Below, in pieces: positions 8,609-16,923 of a DNA stretch of 64,000 nucleotides. The stretch is taken from the NCBI GenBank assembly GCA_040757595.1, contig JBFLWP010000015.1, forward strand, positions 27,375-91,374. The letters run 5' to 3'. Position 1 is the first letter of the stretch, and each line of letters opens with the position of its first letter. The translations under genes were made by a program, and so were the position numbers. The notes below the pieces were generated by a model. It made no database searches. It worked only from the letters and a program-made list of their open reading frames with translations, and had not been told where the DNA came from. The stretch comes from Nitrospirota bacterium. GTDB lineage: Bacteria > Nitrospirota > Nitrospiria > Nitrospirales > Nitrospiraceae.

Positions 8609-8631
8609 TGAACGAACCCCTTCGGTAGAAT
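8602..8631 (+). promoter_or_regulatory. sigma-70 promoter for the HAD gene, sharing its -35 with the tRNA promoter
   Basis: TTGTCA at 8602-8607 and TAGAAT at 8626-8631 are 18 bases apart. The predicted start near 8638 gives a leader of about 70 bases. The -35 element is the same TTGTCAA that serves the tRNA promoter on the other strand, so the two cannot easily be occupied at once. Confidence 0.65.
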
Positions 8632-8706
8632 CCCCTCCATCGTGGGCATCAACGTTCTGCCTGAACCCTGTCGCCCGCCCGACCTCACCCGATTCAGGAT
8701 CACGAC

Positions 8707-9405
8707 GTGACCGTGCAGCCAGCCCAGAGCCACGCGCCCGCCCTCGGTTCCGACCCGGGTGCGGCCGCGATCTTCGACGTGGACAACACGCTCATCGCCG
8801 GGTCCGCCATCGAGATCCGGTTCTTCCGGTATCTCTGGCGCAGGGGGTTGGTCGGGGCCCGCGAGGCGGCCGGCAGCCTCCTCCATTTGCTCGGCCAGGT
8901 GCCGCCGGTCTCCCTGCATCCGCTCCGCGAGCGGAAGGTCTATTTGGTCGGGAAGCGGTCGGCGGACATCGAGCCGCAGGCCCGGACGTTCGTCCAGACC
9001 GAGGTCTGCCCGTTTCTCTCGGCGACGGCGCTGGCCTCGCTGGAGCGGCACCGGCGGGCGGGACATCGGCTGATTCTGGTCACCGGCACGCCGGAGTTTC
9101 TGGCGGCGCCCCTCGGCGAGTTCCTGAAGGTGGACCTGGTGCTGGCGGCCCGTTTGGAGCGGAGCGGAGGCCTGTATACGGGCCGGGTCCTGCCGCCGCT
9201 CCCGTACGGAGAGGGAAAATTGCGGCTGATCGAGACGTTGGTGGCCCGTGAGGGGCTCGACCTGAAGAACAGTTATGCTTACGGCGACAGTCCGGGCGAC
9301 GCGGACCTCCTGCGTCTCGTCGGCCATCCGCTGGTTGTCAACCCGATCCGTGGCATGGGCCGCATCGCTCGCCGCGAGGGCTGGCCGGTCGCGAAATGGA
9401 CGTAG
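8707..9405 (+). CDS. HAD-superfamily (subfamily IB) phosphatase, SerB-like
   Basis: 232 residues with a GTG start. It has the HAD nucleophile motif FDVDNTLI near residue 23, motif II as ILVTGTP, a lysine before the cap boundary (YGEGKLRLIE) and motif III/IV as YAYGDSPGDADLL. This arrangement is that of the HAD-IB group related to phosphoserine phosphatase. These enzymes remove phosphate from small metabolites or lipids; the substrate here cannot be read. The length and a C1-type cap of about 100 residues fit the family. Downstream queE follows after 35 bases that include a short heptamer-repeat palindrome, so the two may be co-transcribed. Confidence 0.88.
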   Translation: MTVQPAQSHAPALGSDPGAAAIFDVDNTLIAGSAIEIRFFRYLWRRGLVGAREAAGSLLHLLGQVPPVSLHPLRERKVYLVGKRSADIEPQARTFVQTEVCPFLSATALASLERHRRAGHRLILVTGTPEFLAAPLGEFLKVDLVLAARLERSGGLYTGRVLPPLPYGEGKLRLIETLVAREGLDLKNSYAYGDSPGDADLLRLVGHPLVVNPIRGMGRIARREGWPVAKWT

Positions 9406-9408
9406 AAT

Positions 9409-9428
9409 CGTGACGCATCACGCGTCGC
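9409..9428. repeat. short heptamer-repeat palindrome
   Basis: CGTGACGCATCACGCGTCG is a near-perfect palindrome made of one GTGACGC-type unit and its inverse. It lies between the HAD stop codon and queE and is the smallest member of the dispersed family. Confidence 0.55.
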
Positions 9429-9440
9429 CGCTTCTGAGCC

Positions 9441-10076
9441 ATGCGCGTCACCGAGATTTTCAAGAGCATCCAGGGCGAGTCCAGCTACGCCGGGCTGCCC
9501 TGTGTCTTCGTCCGCCTGACCGGCTGCCCGCTCCGGTGTACCTGGTGCGACAGCGAATACACCTTCTCCGGCGGGACGGACGTGACGCTCGAGGAGATCC
9601 TGGCCCGCGTGAAGGCCTGCGCATGTCCCCTGGTGGAAGTCACCGGCGGGGAGCCGCTCCACCAGCCGGAGGCGTTCGTCCTGATCGAGAAGCTCTGTGT
9701 CGAGGGTTACCAGGTGCTGGTCGAGACCAGCGGGGCCATTGACATCGCGCCGGTGGACAAGCGGGCCCACGTGATCCTGGACGTGAAGTGCCCCGGGAGC
9801 GGCATGACGGACCGGATGGACTGGAAGAATCTTGACCGGGTCTCGTCCAAGGACGAGGTCAAGTTCGTGATCAAAGACCGAAAGGACTATGAGTGGGCGA
9901 AAGCGCTCGTCCGACAGCATGACCTGGCCGGGCGGTGCACGGTCCTCTTCGGTCCGGTCTTCGGAACCCTGGAGCCGCGCCTGCTGGCCGAATGGATCCT
10001 GGGCGACCGGCTTCCCGTGCGGTTCCAACTCCAGCTCCACAAATACATTTGGGATCCTGAGATGCGCGGGGTGTGA
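9441..10076 (+). CDS. queE: 7-carboxy-7-deazaguanine synthase (QueE)
   Basis: Radical-SAM enzyme of queuosine and 7-deazapurine biosynthesis that contracts 6-carboxytetrahydropterin to 7-carboxy-7-deazaguanine. 211 residues. It starts with the typical VTEIFKSIQGESSYAGLPCVF, and the 4Fe-4S site is C-PLR-C-TW-C within the first 40 residues (TGCPLRCTWCDSEYTF). The glycine-rich SAM segment EVTGGEP follows. No other queuosine genes are in the window, so the pathway must be completed elsewhere. The start ATG lacks a strong ribosome-binding site. Confidence 0.94.
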   Translation: MRVTEIFKSIQGESSYAGLPCVFVRLTGCPLRCTWCDSEYTFSGGTDVTLEEILARVKACACPLVEVTGGEPLHQPEAFVLIEKLCVEGYQVLVETSGAIDIAPVDKRAHVILDVKCPGSGMTDRMDWKNLDRVSSKDEVKFVIKDRKDYEWAKALVRQHDLAGRCTVLFGPVFGTLEPRLLAEWILGDRLPVRFQLQLHKYIWDPEMRGV

Positions 10077-10102
10077 AAATGCATGAGGATGAGGAGACTT
10101 GA

Positions 10103-11665
10103 ATGGACGTCGTTGACGTGAAGGTGAAGCAAGGAAAGATCGAGAGGGAGCCGGCCGAGGTCCTGGTCCTCGGCCATTACGAGGATGATCGAGGGCTGCA
10201 GGGCGAGGCCGCCGCAGTGGACCGGGCCTTGAAGGGCCTGTTGCGCGACCTCCTCAAGAGCGGAGAGTTCGAAGGCAAGAGCTGCCAGACGGTGGTGGTC
10301 CACACCCAGGGGCGGGTTCCGGCAAAGAGGGTCCTGCTCGTGGGCCTGGGTCAGAAGAAGGAGGCGCGGCTGGACACGGTCCGGCAGGCCCTCGCGACGG
10401 TCACGAAACGGGTTCGCCAGACCGGAGCGAAAAGCTTTACGGTCCCGCTGCTCGGCCGGACGACGACGAAGGCCTCAGCGGTCGAGACCGCGCAGGCCAT
10501 GGTCGAGGGGGCGGTCCTGGGCGGCTACCGGTTCACCGAATATCGCAGCGACAACCATGACGAGCCGAGGGGCCTGCAGCGCGTCACGCTGGTTCCGTCG
10601 AAGGACGAGCCGCTCGCCTCCGTCAAGGAGGGAGTCCGGCGGGGGCTGGCGAGCGCCGAGGCGACCATGTACGTCCGCGACCTCTGCAACCACCCCTCGA
10701 ACGTGATGACGCCGTCCCGCATCGCCGCCGAGGCGAGGAAGATCGGGGCCGAGCGCGGAGTGCGGGTGCGGGTCCTGGAGCGGCGGGACGCGGAGCGGCT
10801 GGGCATGGGGGCCTTCATCGGCGTCGCGCGGGGGAGCCACGAGCCGCCCAAGTTCATCGTGCTGGAGTACCAGGGACAGGCGCGGGGCGCGGGGCGCGGG
10901 GCGCGGGGCCCGGGTGAGGGGGGGAATGCCAGGCCGATCGTGCTGGTCGGCAAGACCATCACGTTCGACACGGGCGGCATCTCGCTCAAGCCGGCCGAGA
11001 ACATGGAGCAGATGAAGGCCGACATGACCGGCGGCGCGGAGGTGCTGGCGACGGTCCGGGCGGCCGCCCGGCTCCGCCTGCCCCTCCACCTGGTCGGCAT
11101 CCTGCCGGCCACGGAGAACATGCCGGGGGGCCGCGCGATCAAGCCCGGCGACATCCTGAAGACCCTCTCGGGCAAGACCGTGGAGGTGCAGAACACCGAC
11201 GCGGAGGGCCGCCTGATCCTCGCGGACGGGCTGGCCTACGCCACCCGCTACAAACCGGCGGCGATCGTCGACGTGGCCACGCTCACCGGTGCCTGCGTCG
11301 TGGCGCTCGGGCAGTTCGCGATCGGGATGTTCAGCAACGACGAGCGGCTGAAGGGCCGCATCCAGCAGGCGGGGGCGAGGGCGGGCGAGCGGGTCTGGGA
11401 GATGCCGCTCTGGGAGGAGTACTTCGAGCAGCTCCGGAGCGACGTGGCCGACATGCGGAACATCGGCGGGCGAGGCGGCGGCATGATCACGGCCGCCCTG
11501 TTCCTGAGCAAGTTCGTGGGGGACTGTCCCTGGGTGCACCTGGACATCGCCAGCACCGACTGGAGCGAGCGGGAGCGGGCCTACATCGCCAAGGGCCCGA
11601 CGGGCATCGGCACGCGTCTCTTGCTCCAGTACCTGCTGCACGAAGCCGAATCTCGTGATGAGTGA
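10103..11665 (+). CDS. pepA: leucyl (cytosol) aminopeptidase, M17 family
   Basis: Cytosolic two-metal aminopeptidase that trims N-terminal residues from peptides, 520 residues. GAGGAG lies before the ATG. The catalytic domain shows VGKTITFDTGGISLKP, with the metal-binding lysine and aspartate, and the family signature NTDAEGRL; the bicarbonate-site arginine is the R of that motif. An oddity is a glycine/arginine-rich insert (ARGAGRGARGPGEGG) just before the strand leading to VLVGKT. It is encoded by five tandem 7-mers, and the last residues (ESRDE) lie within another heptamer element that supplies the stop codon. In E. coli PepA also acts as a DNA-binding protein in Xer recombination and regulation. 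Confidence 0.95.
   Translation: MDVVDVKVKQGKIEREPAEVLVLGHYEDDRGLQGEAAAVDRALKGLLRDLLKSGEFEGKSCQTVVVHTQGRVPAKRVLLVGLGQKKEARLDTVRQALATVTKRVRQTGAKSFTVPLLGRTTTKASAVETAQAMVEGAVLGGYRFTEYRSDNHDEPRGLQRVTLVPSKDEPLASVKEGVRRGLASAEATMYVRDLCNHPSNVMTPSRIAAEARKIGAERGVRVRVLERRDAERLGMGAFIGVARGSHEPPKFIVLEYQGQARGAGRGARGPGEGGNARPIVLVGKTITFDTGGISLKPAENMEQMKADMTGGAEVLATVRAAARLRLPLHLVGILPATENMPGGRAIKPGDILKTLSGKTVEVQNTDAEGRLILADGLAYATRYKPAAIVDVATLTGACVVALGQFAIGMFSNDERLKGRIQQAGARAGERVWEMPLWEEYFEQLRSDVADMRNIGGRGGGMITAALFLSKFVGDCPWVHLDIASTDWSERERAYIAKGPTGIGTRLLLQYLLHEAESRDE
10880..10914 (+). repeat. intragenic tandem heptamers inside pepA
   Basis: Four perfect copies of GCGCGGG and one GCCCGGG (35 bases) are inserted in frame in pepA. 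They encode an Arg/Gly/Ala stretch in a surface loop position. The period is 7, as in the intergenic elements of this window. Confidence 0.85.
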
Positions 11666-11752
11666 CGCGTGACGGGTGACAAGCGATGACGAAAAGACTC
11701 AGAGACGCTTCCGATTCTTTACGCGTCACGTGTCACGCATCACCTGTCACGG
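11654..11752. repeat. inverted heptamer-repeat element between pepA and nagZ
   Basis: The left arm (11654-11691) has GTGATGA, GTGACGC, GTGACGG and GTGACAA in tandem; the right arm (11721-11752) carries the inverse (GTCACGT, GTCACGC, ATCACCT, GTCACGG). The pepA stop codon is inside the left arm. The element spans nearly the entire intergenic space. Confidence 0.85.
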
Positions 11753-11768
11753 TCTGGTGTGGCTGCCG

Positions 11769-12884
11769 ATGACCGCCCTGCGCGACCAGATCGGCCAACT
11801 CTTCATGCTGGGGTTCGCCGGCACTTCGGTGTCGGCTGAACTGGCGGACCTGCTGCGGGAGTACAAGCCCGGCGGCGTCATCCTGTTCGCGCGGAACCTC
11901 GAAAGAGTCGAGCAGATCGTCGCTCTCACGAACGGGCTGCAGAAACTCTCGCCGGACTCCCCCCTCCTGATCGCGATCGATCAGGAGGGCGGGCGCGTCT
12001 CCCGGCTGCCGGCCGGCTTCACGATCTTCCCCCCCTGCGCCCTCCTGGGGAGCTGCCAACCGACCGAACGGGCCTTGGACCTGGCCTACCGGGCTGCGGC
12101 CGTGACTGCGAGCGAATTGCGCGCCGTCGGCGTCAACATGAACATGGCGCCGGTCCTGGACGTGAACACGAATCCGGCCAATCCGATCATCGGGGACCGG
12201 GCTTTCAGCGCCGATCCGGCCGCGGTCTCCGAACTGGGGCTGGCAACCCTGCGGGGGCTCCAGGACCGCCGGGTCGTGGCCTGCGGCAAGCACTTCCCCG
12301 GCCACGGGGACACGGAAGCGGATTCCCACAAGGAGCTGCCCGTCGTCAGAGCTTCGCGCGAACGGCTCCAGACGGTCGAGCTGCTCCCCTTCCGCCACGC
12401 GATCCGGCACGGGCTTGCAACTATCATGACGGCCCACGTCCTCTATCCGGCCTTGGACGAAAACGCCCCCGCCACCCTGTCCGCGCCGATCCTGACCGGC
12501 CTCCTGCGGAACGAGCTGGGCTTCGACGGAGTGGTGCTGACGGACGACCTGGAAATGCAGGCGATCGGCGACCATTATGGCGTCGGCGAGGCGGCGGTCC
12601 TCGCGTTGCAGGCCGGCGCGGACCTGCTCCTGATCTGCCAGGAGCGCGAGCGGCAGGTTGCGGCCATGCAAACGGTGCGGCGGGCGGTGGAGGACGGTAC
12701 GATCGCGCCGTCCAGTCTGGAGGCCTCGCTCCGCCGGATCGCAGCCCTCAAGCAGCGCTTCCTCCATCCCTATGCACCGGCCGACCCGGTTGCTGCGCGG
12801 CTGATGGTCGGGAGCCAGGCGCACCGCTCGGTGCTCGAGGCCCTCGTGCGGACCAGTCCCCCGTCCGTGAAGACGCCTGCGTGA
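11769..12884 (+). CDS. nagZ: beta-N-acetylhexosaminidase, GH3 (NagZ)
   Basis: Cytosolic glycosidase of peptidoglycan recycling that removes N-acetylglucosamine from muropeptides, 371 residues. The start at 11769 is chosen because the upstream in-frame extension is only heptamer repeat. Family signatures are AIDQEGGRVSRL, the KHFPGHGDTEADSH loop that holds the catalytic histidine-aspartate dyad, and the nucleophile aspartate in VVLTDDLEMQAI. Length is close to the usual 340-360. The following transporter gene overlaps the stop as GTGA, implying coupling; a recycling role for the transporter is possible but unproven. Confidence 0.94.
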   Translation: MTALRDQIGQLFMLGFAGTSVSAELADLLREYKPGGVILFARNLERVEQIVALTNGLQKLSPDSPLLIAIDQEGGRVSRLPAGFTIFPPCALLGSCQPTERALDLAYRAAAVTASELRAVGVNMNMAPVLDVNTNPANPIIGDRAFSADPAAVSELGLATLRGLQDRRVVACGKHFPGHGDTEADSHKELPVVRASRERLQTVELLPFRHAIRHGLATIMTAHVLYPALDENAPATLSAPILTGLLRNELGFDGVVLTDDLEMQAIGDHYGVGEAAVLALQAGADLLLICQERERQVAAMQTVRRAVEDGTIAPSSLEASLRRIAALKQRFLHPYAPADPVAARLMVGSQAHRSVLEALVRTSPPSVKTPA

Positions 12885-14173
12885 ACGGTCCAGCCACCGG
12901 CAAGGTCGGACCGGCCGGGCCCAGGGAGATCTGGGCCTGGTGCATGTATGATTTCGCCAACTCCTCCTTCACCACCCTGATCGTCACGGTCGCCTACAGC
13001 GTGTACTTCGTCCAGGTGGTCGCCCGGGACGTCGGGCTAGCCGGCTCGGCGGAGCGCGTCTGGTTCTGGGGCTACGCGGTCTCGATGCTGCTCGCGGCGG
13101 TCCTCTCCCCGTCCCTGGGCGCCGTGGCGGACGCGCGCGCCGCCAAGCGGGCCTTCCTGATCGGCTCGACCCTGGTCTGCGTCGCCTGCACCGCGCTCCT
13201 CTACGTCGTCCAGGCCGGGGATGTCTGGGCCGGGCTGGTCCTGTTCGGCGCCGCCAACGTCGCCTTCGAGTTGGGCTTCCTCTTCTGCAGCGCGTTCCTG
13301 GTCGAGATCGCCACCACGGAGACGATGGGCCGGATTTCCGGCTACGGCTGGGGCCTCGGTTACGCCGGAGGGCTCCTCTCGTTGGCCCTCGCCTACCCGT
13401 TCATCAAGAACGGGTTCGCGGAGAGCAACCTCTCCCAGTACCGGCTCAGCTTCGTCGTGACTGCCGCTTTTTTCCTGGTTGCGGCCCTGCCGACGTTCTG
13501 GCTGCTCAAGGAGCGGGCGGTGCCGCAACCGGACCGCGGAGTCTCCTTCTGGGAGCAGGCCTTCTCCAGGCTGGCCGCCACCGCGCGGCAACTCCGCCGC
13601 TACCGGGACCTGGCCGCCTACCTCGTCGCGTACCTGATTTATACGGATGCCATCAACACGGTCATCGTCGCGTCGGCCATCTTCGCGAACAAAGTCCTGG
13701 ACTTTTCGCCGGGCGATCTGATTATCTACTTCCTCATTACGCAGGTGACGGCCGGGCTGGGCGCCGTGGGCTTCGGCCGGCTGGCGGACCGGATCGGCGC
13801 CAAGCGGACGATCAGCGTGACCCTGCTCATCTGGATCGCGCTGGCCGTTGCCGCCTCGCTGGTCAGGACCCACGCCCAGTTCTACGCGATCGGTCTCCTG
13901 GCCGGCTCGGTCCTGGGCGCGAACCAGACGGCCAGCCGCACGCTGCTCGGCCAGTTCACGCCGGTCGGCCGGCAGGCGCAGTTCTTCGGCTTCTTCTCGG
14001 TCACCGGCAAGTTCGCGGCGGTGTTGGGGCCGGTGATCTACGGGGAGGTGACGGCCCGGACCGGCAGCCAGCGCTGGGCCGTCCTGTCCATGGCCGTCCT
14101 GTTCGCGATCGGGCTGCTGGCGTTCCAGACGGTGGACGAGGCGCGGGGAAAGGCCGCCGCATCAAACACGTGA
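12881..14173 (+). CDS. MFS transporter, UMF1/Atg22-like
   Basis: Inner-membrane major-facilitator protein, 430 residues, about 12 hydrophobic helices. The N-terminus EIWAWCMYDFANSSF is the hallmark of the UMF1 (Atg22-like) group, and the first loop has the GAVADARAAKR variant of the MFS motif A. Family members are known as vacuolar amino-acid effluxers in yeast, and bacterial substrates are largely unknown. The GTG start overlaps the nagZ stop by four bases (GTGA). This pairing suggests export or import of a cell-wall recycling product, which is inference. Confidence 0.88.
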   Translation: MNGPATGKVGPAGPREIWAWCMYDFANSSFTTLIVTVAYSVYFVQVVARDVGLAGSAERVWFWGYAVSMLLAAVLSPSLGAVADARAAKRAFLIGSTLVCVACTALLYVVQAGDVWAGLVLFGAANVAFELGFLFCSAFLVEIATTETMGRISGYGWGLGYAGGLLSLALAYPFIKNGFAESNLSQYRLSFVVTAAFFLVAALPTFWLLKERAVPQPDRGVSFWEQAFSRLAATARQLRRYRDLAAYLVAYLIYTDAINTVIVASAIFANKVLDFSPGDLIIYFLITQVTAGLGAVGFGRLADRIGAKRTISVTLLIWIALAVAASLVRTHAQFYAIGLLAGSVLGANQTASRTLLGQFTPVGRQAQFFGFFSVTGKFAAVLGPVIYGEVTARTGSQRWAVLSMAVLFAIGLLAFQTVDEARGKAAASNT

Positions 14174-14246
14174 GACGTGGAGCGCGCTGCAAGCTGGGCC
14201 TCTTCTCATCCTTTCGCCTCACGTCTCACCTCGTGCATCTCACGGG
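14167..14246. repeat. inverted heptamer-repeat element
   Basis: Left arm CACGTGAGACGTGG (14167-14180) follows the MFS stop. The right arm at 14217-14246 carries CTCACGT, CTCACCT and CTCACGG units in the opposite sense. The right arm ends seven bases before the start codon of the next gene. Confidence 0.7.
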
Positions 14247-14252
14247 ATTTTT

Positions 14253-14639
14253 ATGGCGTTGAAGAAGGGCGACATCATTGACGAGCGGAAGCGGCACCCG
14301 GACGGGTGCGGCCTGGTCGTGAAGATCATGGGCGGGGGCGAGGGGTTCGAAAAGATCGTCTGCTGCGGACACGAGCTGACCGAGGAGGATGTCGTCACGC
14401 AGCTCGGCTCGCCCCTGGGACGCAGGAAGGGAGGCCTGCCGGTCGGCTGCGTGCTCGACGAGAAGAGGCTGCACCCCGGCTCCTGCGGCCTCCGGGTCAT
14501 GGTCCTGGACGGGGGAGCCGGCTTTCAGGAGATCGTCTGCTGCGGCCATTCGCTCACGGTCACGTCGGTGCAGGACCTGCGGTTCGGGCAGATGCGCGGC
14601 ACGCCGCCGGGCGAGACGGGTCAGCAGGGAACGGCATGA
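14253..14639 (+). CDS. small cysteine-rich protein with duplicated CCGH module
   Basis: 128 residues, no signal peptide, family not recognised. It consists of two homologous halves of about 50 residues. The first contains RHPDGCGLVVKIMGGGEGFE then IVCCGHELT; the second contains LHPGSCGLRVMVLDGGAGFQ then IVCCGHSLT. Each half holds an H, one C and a CC-H set, so each could bind one metal ion, or the two could share a cluster. Internal duplication with strict retention of the Cys/His set argues for a functional metal site. It sits between transporters, bordered by heptamer elements on both sides, with only a weak ribosome-binding site. Confidence 0.7.
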   Translation: MALKKGDIIDERKRHPDGCGLVVKIMGGGEGFEKIVCCGHELTEEDVVTQLGSPLGRRKGGLPVGCVLDEKRLHPGSCGLRVMVLDGGAGFQEIVCCGHSLTVTSVQDLRFGQMRGTPPGETGQQGTA

Positions 14640-14640
14640 A

Positions 14641-14776
14641 GACGTGAAACGTGAACCGTGAGACGTGAAACGTAAATAGTGAAGGAGGGGTCAGTTTTCA
14701 GGTGTCAGTGCCGGAAACTGAGAACTGAGAACTTCTTTGCGACCGGCGTCACGAGCCACGAACGACGAGTCACGGG
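14641..14776. repeat. nested heptamer-repeat element
   Basis: Three parts are nested. The first is GTGAAAC/GTGAACC/GTGAGAC tandem units at 14641-14677. The second is a hairpin at 14691-14733 built of CAGTTTT/CAGGTGT and the inverted AACTGAG/AACTGAG. The third is GTCACGA/GCCACGA/ACGACGA-type units of the opposite sense at 14746-14776. Two different heptamer families are thus stacked symmetrically in one intergenic space. Confidence 0.75.
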
Positions 14777-14782
14777 GGCCCT

Positions 14783-15271
14783 ATGCGCGACCGGACCGAG
14801 GCGATGAAGGATTGGCTGACCAGGATGGAATGGCTGGATCGGTGGGGCTACATCACCGCCGGCTTCAGCCTGCTCATCCTGGGCATGCTGATTTTCGCCT
14901 ACAGCTGGTACACGTTCATCCACGGTGCGTTCAAGGTCGGACTGCTCGTGGCCGGCCTCAAGCTGTTGAACGACCTCCTGCTGGTCATCATCCTGCTCGA
15001 GCTTTTTCGTACGGTCGTCCGCTTCCTCCAGACCGAGATCCTGGCCCTCGAGCCCTACCTGGCCGTCGGCATCATCGCCTGCACGAGGCGGATCCTGACG
15101 GCCAGCGCCGAATTGTCGCACCAGCCGGACATCACCAGCGAGCTGTTCAACCGGTACCTGATGGACGTCGGGGTCAACGTCGGGGTCATCATCGTCCTGG
15201 TCGTCGGCGTCTTCGTCATCCGCAAGCGGCCGGCGCAAGCGGACGCGACGAGTCTCGCGCCCCGGCCATGA
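14783..15271 (+). CDS. PsiE-like membrane protein
   Basis: 162 residues with four predicted membrane helices, beginning with a short amphipathic N-terminus. The pattern of LLILGMLIFAYSWYTF, a second helix LLVIILLELFRTVVRFL containing E and R, and the third segment YLAVGIIACTRRILT match the phosphate-starvation-inducible PsiE family. The biochemical role of PsiE is not established. The start lies directly after a heptamer element, and the DASS transporter follows after 44 bases, so the two may be co-transcribed. Confidence 0.78.
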   Translation: MRDRTEAMKDWLTRMEWLDRWGYITAGFSLLILGMLIFAYSWYTFIHGAFKVGLLVAGLKLLNDLLLVIILLELFRTVVRFLQTEILALEPYLAVGIIACTRRILTASAELSHQPDITSELFNRYLMDVGVNVGVIIVLVVGVFVIRKRPAQADATSLAPRP

Positions 15272-15315
15272 CCCTCGTCCACCGCCGTCGCCAGTCTGTC
15301 TTTCCCTGACCGTCG

Positions 15316-16824
15316 ATGCCGACGCCTCTCGCGCCCGTGGATGAGCCGGACAAGCCGGCGGAGCAGTGGAAGCAGGTTGTCGGGCTGACCCTCGGGCCGG
15401 TCGTGGCCGGACTCGTCTACCTGGCCCCGCTGCCGGCCCTTTCCCCGGCCGCCCATACGCTGGCGGCGATCCTGACCTGGGTCGTCCTCTTTTGGATCGC
15501 CGAGCCGATCCCGCTGCCGGTCACGGCCTTGCTCGGCACGGCGCTCTGCGTTCTGGCGGGCCTGGGCTCAGCCAAAAGCATCTTCGCCTCCTACGCCCAT
15601 CCGATCATCTTCCTGTTCATCGGAAGCTTTTTTCTGGCTGAGGCCATGGCCGCCCACGGCGTGGACCGTCGGTTCGCCACGTGGATGCTCGGCCTCTCCT
15701 GGGTCCAGGCCCGTCCCTCGCGGGTGCTCCTGGCCATGGGCCTCGTCACCGCCGTGATCTCGATGTGGATCAGCAACACCGCCGCCACGGCCCTGATGCT
15801 GCCGGTGGCGCTGGGCGTCTGCGCCACGCTCCGCGGGACCGAAGTGGATCACTTGGGCGAATGCCGGATCGCCCTGATGCTCATGCTCTCCTACGCCGCG
15901 ACGGCGGGTGGGGTGGCCACGATCATCGGCACGCCGCCGAACCTGATCGGGGCGGGACTCCTCGCGCAACAGACCGGCGCGGCCGTTCCCTTCCTGACCT
16001 GGATGGTGTTCGGTCTGCCGCTGGCGATCCTGATGCTCGCCGTCTGCTGGAGCCTGCTCCTCAAGCTCCATCCCCCTGAGACGCCGGTCCTGCCGGACTT
16101 CGCTCACCAACTTCACGAGCAGCGCCGCGCGCTCGGCCCATGGACCAGGGGGCAGGTCAACGCCTGCCTGGTCTTCGGCCTCGCCCTGCTGCTCTGGATC
16201 GGGCCCGGGTTGCTCGCGGCGTGGCTCGGCTCGGAGAATCCCCTCGTGGCTTGGTTCGACCGGCGCCTGCCGAACGAGCTGGTCGCGTTGTTGGCCGCCT
16301 GCCTGCTGTTCATCCTCCCGACGGATTTCAAGCAGGGGCGCTTCACCCTCTCCTGGCGGCAGGCGAGCGACATCAACTGGGGCACGATCCTGCTGTTCGG
16401 CGGCGGGCTGGCCTTCGGGGACCTCATGGTCAAGACGGAACTCTCGAACACGGTCGGAAGGGGTTTCGTCGAGTACTTCGGCGTGAGCACGCTGTGGAGC
16501 CTCACGGCGGTCTCGATTGCGGCGTCGGTGCTCGTCAGCGAACTGGCCTCCAATACCGCCTCGGCCAGCATGCTCGTGCCGCTGGCGATCGCGATCGCCC
16601 AGTCCGCCGGAGTCTCGCCGGTCCCGCCGGCCCTGGGGGCCTGCCTGGGCGCGAGTCTCGGCTTCGCCCTGCCCGTCTCCACCCCGCCCAACGCGCTGGT
16701 CTACGGGACCGGTCTCGTCCCGATGCGGAGCATGGTCCAGGCCGGCATCCTCTTCGATTTGCTCGGCGCCGTCCTGATCTGGGTGACGCTCCGTCTCTTC
16801 TGCCCGCTCCTCGGCCTGGCGTAG
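15316..16824 (+). CDS. DASS (SLC13) family anion:sodium symporter
   Basis: Inner-membrane symporter for divalent anions such as dicarboxylates, sulfate or phosphate, 502 residues, about 11-12 helices. The two diagnostic Ser-Asn-Thr motifs of the family are present, WISNTAATALML in the first half and ELASNTASASMLVPLA in the second. They form the sodium and substrate site. The segment GTPPNLIGAGLL and the C-terminal PVSTPPNALVYGTG are also typical. The nearby PsiE-like gene hints at phosphate or sulfate transport, but the sequence does not decide the substrate. Confidence 0.92.
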   Translation: MPTPLAPVDEPDKPAEQWKQVVGLTLGPVVAGLVYLAPLPALSPAAHTLAAILTWVVLFWIAEPIPLPVTALLGTALCVLAGLGSAKSIFASYAHPIIFLFIGSFFLAEAMAAHGVDRRFATWMLGLSWVQARPSRVLLAMGLVTAVISMWISNTAATALMLPVALGVCATLRGTEVDHLGECRIALMLMLSYAATAGGVATIIGTPPNLIGAGLLAQQTGAAVPFLTWMVFGLPLAILMLAVCWSLLLKLHPPETPVLPDFAHQLHEQRRALGPWTRGQVNACLVFGLALLLWIGPGLLAAWLGSENPLVAWFDRRLPNELVALLAACLLFILPTDFKQGRFTLSWRQASDINWGTILLFGGGLAFGDLMVKTELSNTVGRGFVEYFGVSTLWSLTAVSIAASVLVSELASNTASASMLVPLAIAIAQSAGVSPVPPALGACLGASLGFALPVSTPPNALVYGTGLVPMRSMVQAGILFDLLGAVLIWVTLRLFCPLLGLA

Positions 16825-16923
16825 AGAAGCGTCGTTCGTCACCCGCTCTTGCCTAGGGTCTTCGGTTATGGCATCATGCCACCCCTCGGATTCTTCTCCG
16901 TTTTCTCTTTTGGAGTCATTGAG

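Noticed and set aside
11676..11768. N-terminal extension of NagZ from an ATG at 11676
   Set aside because: The extension is entirely heptamer repeat and has no family similarity; the ATG at 11769 gives the normal start.
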